A DNA stretch of 64,000 nucleotides from Leucobacter chironomi DSM 19883 (GCF_000421845.1 NZ_ATXU01000001.1:248001-312000), one strand, 5' to 3'. Shown: positions 28,421-36,900, counted from the stretch's first letter. Made by a program: numbers and translations. Notes: generated from the letters alone by a model not told the origin.

Positions 28421-29908
28421 TTACTCGTCCGAGCCGTCAGCCTCGTCCGAGCCGTCAGCCTCGACCGGCTCGACGGTGAGCCCGCTCGGCGTCTTCGGGA
28501 AACCTCGATCGGGGAAGATGAGCTTCTCGACGGGCTTGCCGTCCTTGCACTTCGTGTCGAAACTGCGCGAGATGCTGCGCACGGCCGACACGGCCTGGCC
28601 GCGACCACCGTTCGGGTTCCAGTTCTTCGCGAGCGGGATGTCGAACTGCTGGTTCTTGATGACGTAGATCTTGTCGGGCTTGGTCACCCGCACATCGCCC
28701 TCGACATGCACCACGCCGGGCACGACGTAGAAGGCGTGGGTCTTGCCGTACTCCACCCACCCGTTCACCGCGTTCTTGAAGGTGCGCTCCTCCGTGATCA
28801 CGTGCTCGTAGCTGGCCTCGAGGCTTCCCTTGATGACATCCTTCAGGAAGGTGACCTCCAGGTTCGCCGAGCCGCCGATCGAGTCGCTCCAACCGATCGT
28901 GACGGAGTCGGAGAAGCTGTGCTCCTCTTCCTTCTTGGTCGAGCAGTTGGTGTGCGGCGAGCCGTAGAGGTAGGCCTCGTCCTCGGGCAGCTCGCGCACA
29001 TCCTGCACCGCCGTGCTGTAGTCGCACGCGCTCTTGTTCTTGATGCAGTTGTCTTTGACGAGCTGCTGAGCCTGTGCGATGTCGGTGACGACGACCTCGG
29101 GCTTCTGCTTCAGCACGATTCTCGGCTTCGGGTTGTTGCCGTGGCCGTAGCCATCGGGATCATCGGTGTTCTGCCAGCTCTTCTCGCACACGTACTTCGA
29201 GTTGAGCACGGGCTTGCCGTCGCCGTTGTTCACGATGTCGCAGCTGACGACGTTGTCGCCCATCAGCGGCACCCGCGCCTTGATGTGCAGCACCTCCGTG
29301 GTGTCGCCGATCCGGTACTGCACGTCGACCCAGGCGTCGGGGTCGCCGCCGTGCACTCGGAAGCAGTAGCCGCCCTTCTCTCCCGCGGCCATGGTGTAGA
29401 GCGGGCGGTCGTAGGTGCTGCAGCCCTCGGCGTCGCGGGTCTGACTCCACGCGATGCGCTGCAGCGGCGCGGCGGTCTCGACGTCCATGTCCATCTTCGG
29501 GGTGACGAAGCCCTTCGGCATGTCCTGCATCACCTCTCGAAGCTTCACGATGTCCTCGGCTTCGGGCGCCGGCGCAGCCTCGGGCTCGCCGTCGCCCTCG
29601 ACCACGGCGATCGGCACATCGTCGAGGTCGTCCTCGGCGTCTTCGGCAGCGGTCACGACGTGGTCGGGCAGCAGAGCCGAGCCGTCGCCGCCGCCGACCT
29701 CCTTGGGGGCGACCAGCGGCTCGAACCCCTCCATGGCGCCGGCCTCGGCGACCTCTTGGGCCGCGGGGGCTTCGGCGACGGGGCTCGTTGCGGTACCGGC
29801 CGTGCAGCTCATCAGCGCAAGCGCGAGCACGGCGGTGGCGGCCGCTCCCCCGCACCAGCGCGCGGTTCCACGCCCGACAGCGGGCGCTCGCCAGATTCTT
29901 CTCGACAT
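28421..29908 (-). CDS. Secreted lipoprotein with an aerolysin-like beta-strand region
   Basis: A 495-residue lipoprotein: signal peptide with lipobox ALMSC (Cys35), then a long Ala/Glu/Asp-rich linker to about residue 120, then a Cys-containing folded region. Residues 330-410 (from HSFSDSVTIGWSDSIGGSA to the end of the YEHVITEERTFKNAVNGWVE segment and FYVVPGVVHVEGDVRV) show long runs of alternating polar and hydrophobic residues that resemble the pore-forming strands of ETX/MTX2-aerolysin proteins. That resemblance is by eye only. The protein ends in an acidic ADGSDEADGSDE repeat. I do not recognise the full-length family. ATG 29908 has GGAGGAAT upstream. A palindromic operator lies 42 bases upstream and a TetR gene is the next gene upstream on the same strand. 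Confidence 0.7.
   Translation of the reverse strand: MSRRIWRAPAVGRGTARWCGGAAATAVLALALMSCTAGTATSPVAEAPAAQEVAEAGAMEGFEPLVAPKEVGGGDGSALLPDHVVTAAEDAEDDLDDVPIAVVEGDGEPEAAPAPEAEDIVKLREVMQDMPKGFVTPKMDMDVETAAPLQRIAWSQTRDAEGCSTYDRPLYTMAAGEKGGYCFRVHGGDPDAWVDVQYRIGDTTEVLHIKARVPLMGDNVVSCDIVNNGDGKPVLNSKYVCEKSWQNTDDPDGYGHGNNPKPRIVLKQKPEVVVTDIAQAQQLVKDNCIKNKSACDYSTAVQDVRELPEDEAYLYGSPHTNCSTKKEEEHSFSDSVTIGWSDSIGGSANLEVTFLKDVIKGSLEASYEHVITEERTFKNAVNGWVEYGKTHAFYVVPGVVHVEGDVRVTKPDKIYVIKNQQFDIPLAKNWNPNGGRGQAVSAVRSISRSFDTKCKDGKPVEKLIFPDRGFPKTPSGLTVEPVEADGSDEADGSDE
28424..28459. repeat. 18-base tandem repeat at the 3' end of the lipoprotein gene
   Basis: Two identical 18-base units (28424-28441 and 28442-28459) encode the repeated acidic C terminus. 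An identical in-frame duplication suggests recent slippage or selection for length change. Confidence 0.8.
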
Positions 29909-29949
29909 CTCGATTCCTCCGTCACTCGACTGAAATGCAACGGAAAGAG

Positions 29950-29968
29950 TATTGCACTTCATGCAATA
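29950..29968 (-). promoter_or_regulatory. Palindromic TetR-type operator upstream of the lipoprotein gene
   Basis: Perfect palindrome TATTGCA-CTTCA-TGCAATA. On the minus strand it falls between TTGTTA and TACTCT, a plausible -35/-10 pair, so binding would block transcription of the lipoprotein. The same motif with two mismatches precedes the paralogous TetR gene at 25600. Confidence 0.75.
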
Positions 29969-29992
29969 ACAACACAAGTGCCAAGTATGAGG

Positions 29993-30682
29993 TCACAGCT
30001 TCCCATCGGTGAGCCGGCCGATGAAGTCTCCGATCAGGCCGTTCGCCGTGGCCTCCGCCGGCAGCGGATCCCCCGCCAGCGACAGGCGTGCGGCGACGAT
30101 CGGCCCCATGCAGGCCGCGAACACCGCCGCAGCCCGGGCCGCGGGCACGAGCGCCCCCGCCTCGAAGCCGCCGCGATCCGCAACATCGGCGGCGATCCGA
30201 TCCTGCGCCCTCATCCAGGCGTGCATCATGTACCCCGCCACCTCGGGCGGCCCGACGACCAGACCCAACGCGGAGGGCGGGGATCCCGCCACGTCGCCGT
30301 AGCTGCGATCGGTCCACCCCGCCTCGGCCATGGTCCGCAGCGCGGCGGCGAGCGCATCGGCGATGGGTTCGTCGACGGGGCGCGCCGCCAGACCGTCGAC
30401 GAGCGCATCGAGCCAGCGGTCGAAGTGGTCGAGCAGAATCGCGGCCTTCGACGGGAAGTGCGTGTAGATCGTGCGCACGGCGACGTCGGCCCGCAGCGAG
30501 ATGTCCTCGACCGAGGTCTGCAGATACCCCTGCTCGGCGAAGAGCAGGTTCGCCGCCTCGACGATGCGCGCTCGCGTGCGCGCCTTCCGGCGGGTGTGGC
30601 GGGAGGCGCCGGGCTCCCCTTCGGCTTCGTGCGGTGCGACCACGGCCGCTCCTTCCTCGCGGCGAGCTATTGATGCAGTCAT
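29993..30682 (-). CDS. TetR-family transcriptional regulator (paralogue of the one at 25600)
   Basis: A 229-residue TetR protein with an N-terminal 30-residue extension, then RRKARTRARIVEAANLLFAE and TSVEDISLRADVAVRTIYTH, and a C-terminal ligand domain of unknown specificity. It reads toward the lipoprotein gene (85 bases between stop and start) and is divergent from the membrane-protein and hydrolase genes at 30777. The ATG at 30682 is used; upstream in-frame ATGs would run into the divergent gene. Inverted hexamers TCATGC (30679-30684) and GCATGA (30701-30706) flank its start and could be a second site. Confidence 0.9.
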   Translation of the reverse strand: MTASIARREEGAAVVAPHEAEGEPGASRHTRRKARTRARIVEAANLLFAEQGYLQTSVEDISLRADVAVRTIYTHFPSKAAILLDHFDRWLDALVDGLAARPVDEPIADALAAALRTMAEAGWTDRSYGDVAGSPPSALGLVVGPPEVAGYMMHAWMRAQDRIAADVADRGGFEAGALVPAARAAAVFAACMGPIVAARLSLAGDPLPAEATANGLIGDFIGRLTDGKL

Positions 30683-30776
30683 GCTAGTTTCAGTATTGTT
30701 GCATGAGAACGGTGCGCGCGGCCCGAACACCGAGGACCCCACAGCGCCGACCCGAACGAAGACGGAGCCCTCGCCC

Positions 30777-31370
30777 ATGAACGACCCGCTGAGCCTCACC
30801 ATCGCCTTCGTGCTCATGAACTTCACGGCGACGTTCACCGCAGCCGGTCTGCTCATCGCCGTCATCGTGATCGTCGTGAAGCGCCCCTCGCGTCACATCG
30901 CTCTCGCCACGCTGCTGAACTGGTTCCTGCTCTTCGGCATCGGCATCACCTACATCTTCAACGGCATCATGCACACCGTGTTCGGCGATCTCTCCGCCTC
31001 GCTGATCGGCTGGGAGAACAACGGGTTCCAGGCAGAGGTGGGCTTCGCGAGCATCGGGATCGGCATCGTCGCCCTGATGGCCTTTCCGCAGCGCATGCCC
31101 TACAGCCTGAAGCTCGCGGCCCTCGTCGGGCCGGCCTGCTTCCTCTGGGGCGCGGCCGGCGCGCACATCGCCGACATCATCGCCCGCGGCAACATGTCGT
31201 CGCACAACGCCGGCGTGGTGCTCTACACCGACATCATCGTGCCGATCATCGGCTTCGGCCTGTGGGCCGCGAGCTTCGCGACTCGGGAACGCGGACGGCC
31301 GGCGGATCGCGACGCGCACGACGGCTCCAACCCGGCCGCGCAGCCGGCAGCCGCGAGCGCTCATGCCTAG
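30777..31370 (+). CDS. Small integral membrane protein (DUF6790-like)
   Basis: A 197-residue protein with four or five hydrophobic segments (about 8-32, 42-62, 78-100, 105-125, 145-165) and a hydrophilic Ala-rich tail. The stretch FNGIMHTVFGDLSASLIGWE, then GFQAEVGFASIGIGIVALMA, resembles the DUF6790 family as I remember it; no function is known. It overlaps the serine hydrolase gene by 8 bases, so the two are cotranslated. GACGGAG precedes the ATG. Confidence 0.65.
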   Translation: MNDPLSLTIAFVLMNFTATFTAAGLLIAVIVIVVKRPSRHIALATLLNWFLLFGIGITYIFNGIMHTVFGDLSASLIGWENNGFQAEVGFASIGIGIVALMAFPQRMPYSLKLAALVGPACFLWGAAGAHIADIIARGNMSSHNAGVVLYTDIIVPIIGFGLWAASFATRERGRPADRDAHDGSNPAAQPAAASAHA

Positions 31371-32967
31371 CCGTCGCTCCGCGGCGTTCACGACCGCCGC
31401 CCTCGCCGCCCTGCTCGCGCTGCCCGGCTGCGCGGCCGCGCCGCCCGGGATCGCCGTCACCGCGGGAGACACCCCCGGCCAGGACGCGATCGCGCTGCCC
31501 GGCCCGCTCGATCAGCAGATCGCAGGAGCCGTCGCCGAGCTGCCCGACATCGCCGAACGCGCCCTCGAGCAGAGCGGCGTTCCCGGCATGGCCATCGCGG
31601 TGGTGCACGGCGACGCAGTCGTCTTCGCCGAGGGCTACGGCACGACCGCCGCCGAGAACGGTCAGCCGATCACCCCCGACACCGTGTTCCAGATCGCCTC
31701 GCTCTCCAAGCCGCTGTCGGCAACCGGCGTCGCCGCCGCCATCGGCGAAAGCGGAGGTGCCATCGGCTGGGACACCCCGATCCGCAGCCTGCTGCCCGAC
31801 TTCGCGCTCGCCGACCCTATCGCCACCGAGCATGCCACCATCGGCGACGCCTTCTCCCACCGCCTCGGACTCGCAACCGGGGCGGGCGACGACCTCGAAG
31901 ACCTCGGATATGACCGCGCCGCGATCCTGCAGCGACTTCGGCAGCAGCCGCTCAGCCCCTTCCGCACCGAGTACCACTACTCCAACTTCGGTCTCACCAC
32001 GGGCGCCGAGGCCGTCGCCGCGTCGCGCGGCGAACCCTGGGAGCAGCTCATGGACGAGCTCGTCTTCGCCCCGCTCGGCATGACCTCGACCTCGGCCCGC
32101 CACGACGACTTCATCGCGCACGACGACCGCACCCGGCTGCACGCGCTCGAAGGGGGCGAGTTCGTCGCGGCGTACGATCGCGACCCCGATCCGCAATCCC
32201 CCGCCGGCGGCGTGTCATCGACCGTGAACGACCTGAGCCGCTGGCTGCGCGCGCTGCTCGCCGACGGCGTCTTCGAGGGAACGCGGATCGCCGAGGCCGA
32301 CGCGCTCGCGGTCGCGATGACCCCGCAGGTGGTCTCGGGCACCGGCCCCGGACTCACCGGCCGCCCCGCCCACTACGGGTACGGCTTCAACGCCTCGCCG
32401 CAGGTGAGCGGCCGCATGGCGATCTCGCACTCGGGCGCCTTCGTGCTCGGCGCCGCGACCAACTTCCAGATCGTTCCCGAACTCGATCTCGGCATCGTCG
32501 TACTCACGAACGGCGCCCCCGTCGGCCTCCCCGAAGCAGTGACGGCGCAGTTCCTCGACCGCGTGCAGTACGGGCACACCACCCGCGACTGGATCACCGA
32601 CGCCGCCGGGTTCTTCGCCGGGTACACCGCGCCCACCGGCGACCTCGCCGACGAGCAGCGGCCGACGGCGCCCGCGGATCCGCCCGCCCTCGACACCCTC
32701 GCCGGGGTCTACGCCAACCCCTACTTCGGGCCGCTCACCGTGGAGACCTCGAGCGCGACCGAGGGCGGTCTGCGCCTCCGGCTCGGCCCGGAGGGGCGCA
32801 CCGTGCTCGAACTCGAGCCCTGGGACGGCGGCACCTTCGCCTACACCCCCAGCAGCGAGAGCGCGCCCTTCGGGTCGCGCGCGAGCGCAGCCTTCGACGG
32901 TCGCGGATCGCTGACGCTCCAGTCGTTCGACGGACAGGGGCTGGGCACCTGGACCGCTGCCGGCTGA
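31363..32967 (+). CDS. Secreted serine hydrolase, class C beta-lactamase/DD-peptidase-like lipoprotein
   Basis: A 534-residue protein with a lipoprotein signal (lipobox LPGC at about residue 23). The beta-lactamase fold (about 65-400) has the SxxK nucleophile motif SLSK in QIASLSKPLSA, the YxN motif in YHYSNFGLTTGAEAVA, and HSGAFVLGA near the third motif position. A C-terminal lipocalin-like extension (about 440-534) follows, as in many such hydrolases. Substrates of this family range from peptidoglycan peptides to esters and D-amino-acid amides, and cannot be told apart here. Operon partner of the membrane protein upstream. Confidence 0.88.
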   Translation: MPSRRSAAFTTAALAALLALPGCAAAPPGIAVTAGDTPGQDAIALPGPLDQQIAGAVAELPDIAERALEQSGVPGMAIAVVHGDAVVFAEGYGTTAAENGQPITPDTVFQIASLSKPLSATGVAAAIGESGGAIGWDTPIRSLLPDFALADPIATEHATIGDAFSHRLGLATGAGDDLEDLGYDRAAILQRLRQQPLSPFRTEYHYSNFGLTTGAEAVAASRGEPWEQLMDELVFAPLGMTSTSARHDDFIAHDDRTRLHALEGGEFVAAYDRDPDPQSPAGGVSSTVNDLSRWLRALLADGVFEGTRIAEADALAVAMTPQVVSGTGPGLTGRPAHYGYGFNASPQVSGRMAISHSGAFVLGAATNFQIVPELDLGIVVLTNGAPVGLPEAVTAQFLDRVQYGHTTRDWITDAAGFFAGYTAPTGDLADEQRPTAPADPPALDTLAGVYANPYFGPLTVETSSATEGGLRLRLGPEGRTVLELEPWDGGTFAYTPSSESAPFGSRASAAFDGRGSLTLQSFDGQGLGTWTAAG

Positions 32968-33042
32968 GCGCTTCACCCCGGCTCAGCGCTTCACCTCCGC
33001 TCAGCGCTTCACCTCCGCTCAGCGCTTCACCTCGGCTCAGCG
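32963..33042. repeat. 18-base minisatellite after the hydrolase gene
   Basis: Four units of GCTCAGCGCTTCACCTCC type (32963, 32981, 32999, 33017) plus a partial fifth, differing at one to three bases. The first unit contains the stop codon of the hydrolase. No palindrome is present, so it is not an obvious terminator. Confidence 0.85.
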
Positions 33043-33143
33043 ACCACTCGACCGCGGTTCGGGACCGCTGAGCCTCCCCGTCTTCTGGGACCGATCGCGC
33101 CGACCGTAGCCTGCTCGAACGACCGACGGAAGGAAGTTCGAGG

Positions 33144-34334
33144 ATGCGGACACGCGGCAAAACACTGCTGGGGGTGGGAAGCGGGCTGCTCGCGCTGGTG
33201 CTCATCGGAGCCGGTGCGCTGGCGGTGATGAATCGACCGCTCAGCCGGGCCGAGGTGGATCGGAGCATCGAAGCGCAGCTGCGCGCCGCCGTCGAATCCG
33301 ACGCCGGCCTGTCGAGCGCGCTGCTCACGATCTACTCCGCCGACGACGACCGGCTCATGCAGTACGCCGTCGGTTCGGAACGGCCCGGCAGCCCCGAACC
33401 CGCCGGGGTCGACAGCCGATACCACTCCGCCAGCGTCGGCAAGACGATGCTGGCCACCGTCTACGGGCAGCTCGTCGACGAAGGGGTCGTCGACTTCGAC
33501 GACCCCGCGGCGAACTGGCTCGACGACGGCGAACTCGCCGGTCTCTTCACCGTCGACGGGGTCGACCACGCCGCCGGCATCACCCTCGGGCAGCTGCTCT
33601 CCCACACCTCGGGCGTCGCGGACTACCTCGCCGGCCCGGTGGTGAGCGGCCCGACGATGCTCGAAGAGATCGCCGCCGATCCCGACCGGATCTACGCGCC
33701 CGCCGACCTCCTCGCCGTCTCGCGCGAGCGCCAGCAGCCCATCGCCCCACCAGGCCAGGCGTTCTCGTACTCGGACACCGGCTACGTGCTGCTCGGCCTC
33801 GCCCTCGAACGCATCGAGGGGAAGCCGTACGCGCAGATCCTCGACGACCGCATCTTCGCCCCGCTCGGTATGAGCGACAGCGAGTTCATGACCGAGTTCG
33901 GCCCGGGGCGCGGCATCCTCGCCCTCGACGTCTCCGGCGTGGATCTGAGCGAGCGCGGGGCGCTCTCCGCCGACTGGGCCGGTGGCGGCGTGGTGACCAC
34001 GATGCACGACCTGCTGCGCTTCACGCGCGCATTCGAACAGGGGGACCTCCTCTCGGCGCCGACGCGCGCCGAACTCACCCGCTTCGAGCAGGAGATCGAG
34101 CCGGGCATCCGCTACGGCAAGGGCATCATGCAGTTCCGCTTCTCGGAGCTCTCGCCGCTGCTGTTCTCGATGTCGGATGTGCGGGGAGCCGTGGGGGCGA
34201 CGGGCTCGTTCGCCCTGTACGATCCGAGCAGCGATACCTACTACATCGCCAACTTCGGTGCGATGGGCTACGACCAGGAGGCGATCGAGCAGCTCGTGGA
34301 CGCGCGACTGCTCGTCGACCGGCTGGCGGAGTGA
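33144..34334 (+). CDS. Membrane-anchored serine hydrolase, beta-lactamase family
   Basis: A 396-residue protein with one N-terminal membrane helix (about 8-30) and an extracytoplasmic class C beta-lactamase-like domain. SxxK is SVGK in YHSASVGKTMLATVYGQ; the Tyr motif is YSDTGY in FSYSDTGYVLLGLALE; a LLSHTSGVADYL motif is also typical. The third motif is GATGSFALYD in place of KTG. It starts after GGAAGGAAG and is the first gene of an operon with a LytTR regulator (4-base overlap) and a small membrane protein. The linkage suggests that the hydrolase is the output or the sensor partner of that pair. Confidence 0.88.
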   Translation: MRTRGKTLLGVGSGLLALVLIGAGALAVMNRPLSRAEVDRSIEAQLRAAVESDAGLSSALLTIYSADDDRLMQYAVGSERPGSPEPAGVDSRYHSASVGKTMLATVYGQLVDEGVVDFDDPAANWLDDGELAGLFTVDGVDHAAGITLGQLLSHTSGVADYLAGPVVSGPTMLEEIAADPDRIYAPADLLAVSRERQQPIAPPGQAFSYSDTGYVLLGLALERIEGKPYAQILDDRIFAPLGMSDSEFMTEFGPGRGILALDVSGVDLSERGALSADWAGGGVVTTMHDLLRFTRAFEQGDLLSAPTRAELTRFEQEIEPGIRYGKGIMQFRFSELSPLLFSMSDVRGAVGATGSFALYDPSSDTYYIANFGAMGYDQEAIEQLVDARLLVDRLAE

Positions 34335-34960
34335 CCGAACGCCACGACACGACGACACGACGACAGGACCGGGACATGGTGCGGCTGGTGTGCTCGCCAG
34401 AACTGGCGCAGCGACTCACGCGCGAGCTCGCGCTCGCCGGAGTGCCGGTGGCAGCGACCGGTGGTGATCACGCCCCGCCCCTGCCGGGTGCGGCGGCCGA
34501 GTGGGCGCTCGTCGAGCGGGGCTTCGAGGCGCCGGCCGGAGCCCCGGCGATCCTGTTCGACCCGCTCGACTACATGGAGGCGGTGCGCATGATCGCCGCG
34601 GGGCTGCCCGCCGGTCCGCCCCGCGTCATCACCGGCCACAGCTCGGGCCACGGCAGCCGGGGAGCGCTCTCCGTGCTCGCGCCGCGAGACGTGCACTACT
34701 TCGAGGCCGCGGGCGACGCGATCTTCGCGTGCACGGCGAACGGCAGGTTCCGCGTGCGGGAGACCCTTCAGCACTACGAGAACGGCTGGAGCGCGCTCGG
34801 ATTCGTGCGCATCAACCGCTCCCAGATCGTGAACCTGCTGCACGTGCGCGAGATCGTCCCCTGGTTCAACTCCCGGCTCGTGCTGCGGATGGCGGGCGGC
34901 GGGGAGCTCGAAGCCTCGAAGATCTACGCGAAGCGCCTGCGCGCCGCGGTGAGGATGTAG
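34331..34960 (+). CDS. LytTR DNA-binding domain regulator
   Basis: A 209-residue protein with a C-terminal LytTR domain (about 112-209): VLAPRDVHYFEAAGDAIFAC, the region YENGWSALGFVRINRSQIVN, then LVLRMAGGGELEASKIYAKRL. The N-terminal part lacks a receiver domain. This is the architecture of LytTR regulators controlled by a small integral membrane partner, and one follows 7 bases downstream. The GTG at 34331 overlaps the hydrolase stop; an ATG at 34376 is an alternative with a clearer protein start (MVRLVCSPEL). Confidence 0.88.
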   Translation: MTERHDTTTRRQDRDMVRLVCSPELAQRLTRELALAGVPVAATGGDHAPPLPGAAAEWALVERGFEAPAGAPAILFDPLDYMEAVRMIAAGLPAGPPRVITGHSSGHGSRGALSVLAPRDVHYFEAAGDAIFACTANGRFRVRETLQHYENGWSALGFVRINRSQIVNLLHVREIVPWFNSRLVLRMAGGGELEASKIYAKRLRAAVRM

Positions 34961-34967
34961 GTGCACG

Positions 34968-35408
34968 ATGAACACTGGCAACGTGGTGAAATCGCTGCTC
35001 CTCGGTCTGGCGGTCGGGGTGCTCGTATTGCTGCTCGACCCCGGCATCGGCGGGATCGGCGAGCGGCTCCTCGCCGTGCTCGTGAGCGGCGGCATCGGGC
35101 TGCTCGTCGGGGTCGTCACCGAGTGGATCACATCGCTGCTGCCCGCGCGCATCGCGCGGGCGGGCGTCTACTTCCTCCTCAACGGCGCGATCGCCGCCGT
35201 GGTCACCGCGGCGGTGCTCACCGCGCTGTTCGCGCTGACGGGGTACGGCGCCGACGACACCGGCTGGGTCCCGATCCTGCTCGTCATCGTCGGCGCCGTG
35301 TGCCTCGCGAACCTCGGCGACTACCTGCGGTATCGCCGGGCACGGGTGCGGCTGCGGGCCGTGCAGGCCGGGTTGTCGGAGCTGTCGAGCGGCGGTGACG
35401 AGGCCTGA
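34968..35408 (+). CDS. Small membrane protein associated with the LytTR regulator
   Basis: A 146-residue protein with four predicted helices (about 7-25, 33-55, 63-87, 100-118) and a basic cytoplasmic tail. It resembles, in size and position, the DUF3021-type proteins encoded next to LytTR regulators, which inhibit the regulator in known cases, but I cannot confirm the family. It is the last gene of the three-gene operon. Confidence 0.7.
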   Translation: MNTGNVVKSLLLGLAVGVLVLLLDPGIGGIGERLLAVLVSGGIGLLVGVVTEWITSLLPARIARAGVYFLLNGAIAAVVTAAVLTALFALTGYGADDTGWVPILLVIVGAVCLANLGDYLRYRRARVRLRAVQAGLSELSSGGDEA

Positions 35409-35531
35409 TCGCGCTGCCGCCGCGCACCTGGAGGGTGGCGCGGCAGGGGCCGATCATCTAATCTGCGAGAGCGCGGTCGCACCCCTCTCATCCGAGATTG
35501 GGCCGGCCCCGCCCGATCCGCTGGAGGCATC

Positions 35532-36191
35532 ATGACTCGCACGCGCGTCCACAATCAGTTCGTGTCGCTCGACGGGTTCTCCGCCGGGGAGTACGTCACC
35601 TTCGATGAGCCGATCGGCGGCGCACGCAGCCTCTTCGGCTGGTTCGACGGCCGGGTCATCGAGGGCGTGCACCGGGTGGCGGAGCCGGTGACGCTGGACC
35701 GGGCGCTGTTCAGCCTGTGGGGCCAGGGCATCGGCGCCGAGATCATGGGGCGCCGCAAGTTCGGACCGCAGCAGGGGCCGTGGCCCGACGACGGCTGGCG
35801 CGGCTGGTGGGGCGACGAGCCGCCCTTCAAGACGCCCTGCTTCATCCTCACCCATCACCCGCGCGAGCCGATGGTGTTCGAGAACGGCACCAGCTTCCAC
35901 TTCGTGGACGCCGGGCCGGAGGAGGCGCTGCGGCAGGCCCGGGAGGCGGCGGGCGGGCGGGACGTGCGGATCGGCCGCGGCCCGACCACGATCCGCCAGT
36001 TTCTGAGCGCCGATCTCGTCGACTTCCTGCACGTGATCATCGTGCCCATCACACTGGGCCGCGGGGTGAGCCTGTGGGAGGGGGTGACCGGCTTCGAGGA
36101 TCGCTTCACGCTCGAGACGGTCGCCAGCGCGAGCGGCCTCACGCACCAGCTGTGGAACCGCCGGGCTACGGCGTACGACGGCGCAGAGTGA
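35532..36191 (+). CDS. Dihydrofolate reductase family protein (RibD C-terminal-like)
   Basis: A 219-residue RibD-C-like reductase: VHNQFVSLDGFSAGE at the start, MGRRKFGP, FILTHHPREP, and IGRGPTTIRQFLSADLVDFL with the late motif VPITLGRGVSLWEG. It differs from the copy at 10298 by longer N-terminal loops and Trp-rich sequence (WPDDGWRGWWGDEPP). NADPH-dependent reductase by family; substrate unknown. GGAGGCATC ribosome site; a TAATCT box at 35460 could be its -10. Its last 26 bases overlap the end of the convergent permease gene. Confidence 0.85.
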   Translation: MTRTRVHNQFVSLDGFSAGEYVTFDEPIGGARSLFGWFDGRVIEGVHRVAEPVTLDRALFSLWGQGIGAEIMGRRKFGPQQGPWPDDGWRGWWGDEPPFKTPCFILTHHPREPMVFENGTSFHFVDAGPEEALRQAREAAGGRDVRIGRGPTTIRQFLSADLVDFLHVIIVPITLGRGVSLWEGVTGFEDRFTLETVASASGLTHQLWNRRATAYDGAE

Positions 36192-36900
36192 GCGCCGCGA
36201 GCCCGAGCGCCACCAGCGTCACCGCGGCGATCACGATGAGCGGCCGGCCGAGACCCCAGCCCTCGTCGCCACGGGTCACGGCGATCACCGCGTCGATCGC
36301 GTAGCTGAGGGGCAGCCAGTCCGAGATCGCGTGCAGCGCTTCGGGCATCTGGTCGCGCGGCATCAGCAGGCCGCCGAGGAGGATCTGCGGGAACACGAGC
36401 ACCGGCATGAACTGCACCGCCTGGAACTCGGTGCGCGCGAACGCGCTGGCGAGCAGCCCGAGCCCGGTGCCGAGCAGCGCGTCGAGCACGGCGACGAGCC
36501 CGAGTTGCCAGAGCGGTCCCGAGACCTCCAGCCCGCAGACGATCACCGCGAAGCCGACGGTGATCACCGCCTGCACGGTGGCTGCGAGGCCGAAGGCGAG
36601 CGCGTACCCGACGATGAAGTCGCCCTTGCCGAGCGGTGTGGTCATCAGCCGTTCGAGGGTGCCCGAGCGGCGCTCGCGCAGCGTCGTCACCGAGGTGATG
36701 ATGAACATCAGGATGAAGGGGAACAGCGCCAGGATCGGCCCGCCGAGCTGCGCGAACGCGCCCGGCTGCGCGTCGAACAGCCAGGCGAAGAGGCCCACCA
36801 GCAGGCTCGGCATGAGCAGCAGCAGGGCGATGGAGCGCGGATCGTGGCTGAGCTGCCGCAGCACGCGGCCGGCGGTGGAGCAGGTGCGGGAGAGGTTCAT
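36166..36900 (-). CDS. ABC-2 type export permease
   Basis: A 244-residue permease with six hydrophobic segments. Characteristic are MPSLLVGLFAWLFD, the cytoplasmic RERRSGTLERLMTTPLGKGD and the later QILLGGLLMPRDQMPEALH segments, as in drug and natural-product ABC-2 exporters (DrrB/YadH-like). It begins 4 bases inside the ATPase stop and completes a two-gene exporter. Confidence 0.92.
   Translation of the reverse strand: MNLSRTCSTAGRVLRQLSHDPRSIALLLLMPSLLVGLFAWLFDAQPGAFAQLGGPILALFPFILMFIITSVTTLRERRSGTLERLMTTPLGKGDFIVGYALAFGLAATVQAVITVGFAVIVCGLEVSGPLWQLGLVAVLDALLGTGLGLLASAFARTEFQAVQFMPVLVFPQILLGGLLMPRDQMPEALHAISDWLPLSYAIDAVIAVTRGDEGWGLGRPLIVIAAVTLVALGLAALTLRRRTP

Noticed and set aside
26364-30682. 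Complete pilus operon
   Set aside because: Only one pilin is present; no sortase, tip pilin or base pilin gene lies in the neighbourhood.
32963-33042. CRISPR-like array
   Set aside because: Units are contiguous 18-base repeats with no spacers and no cas genes nearby.
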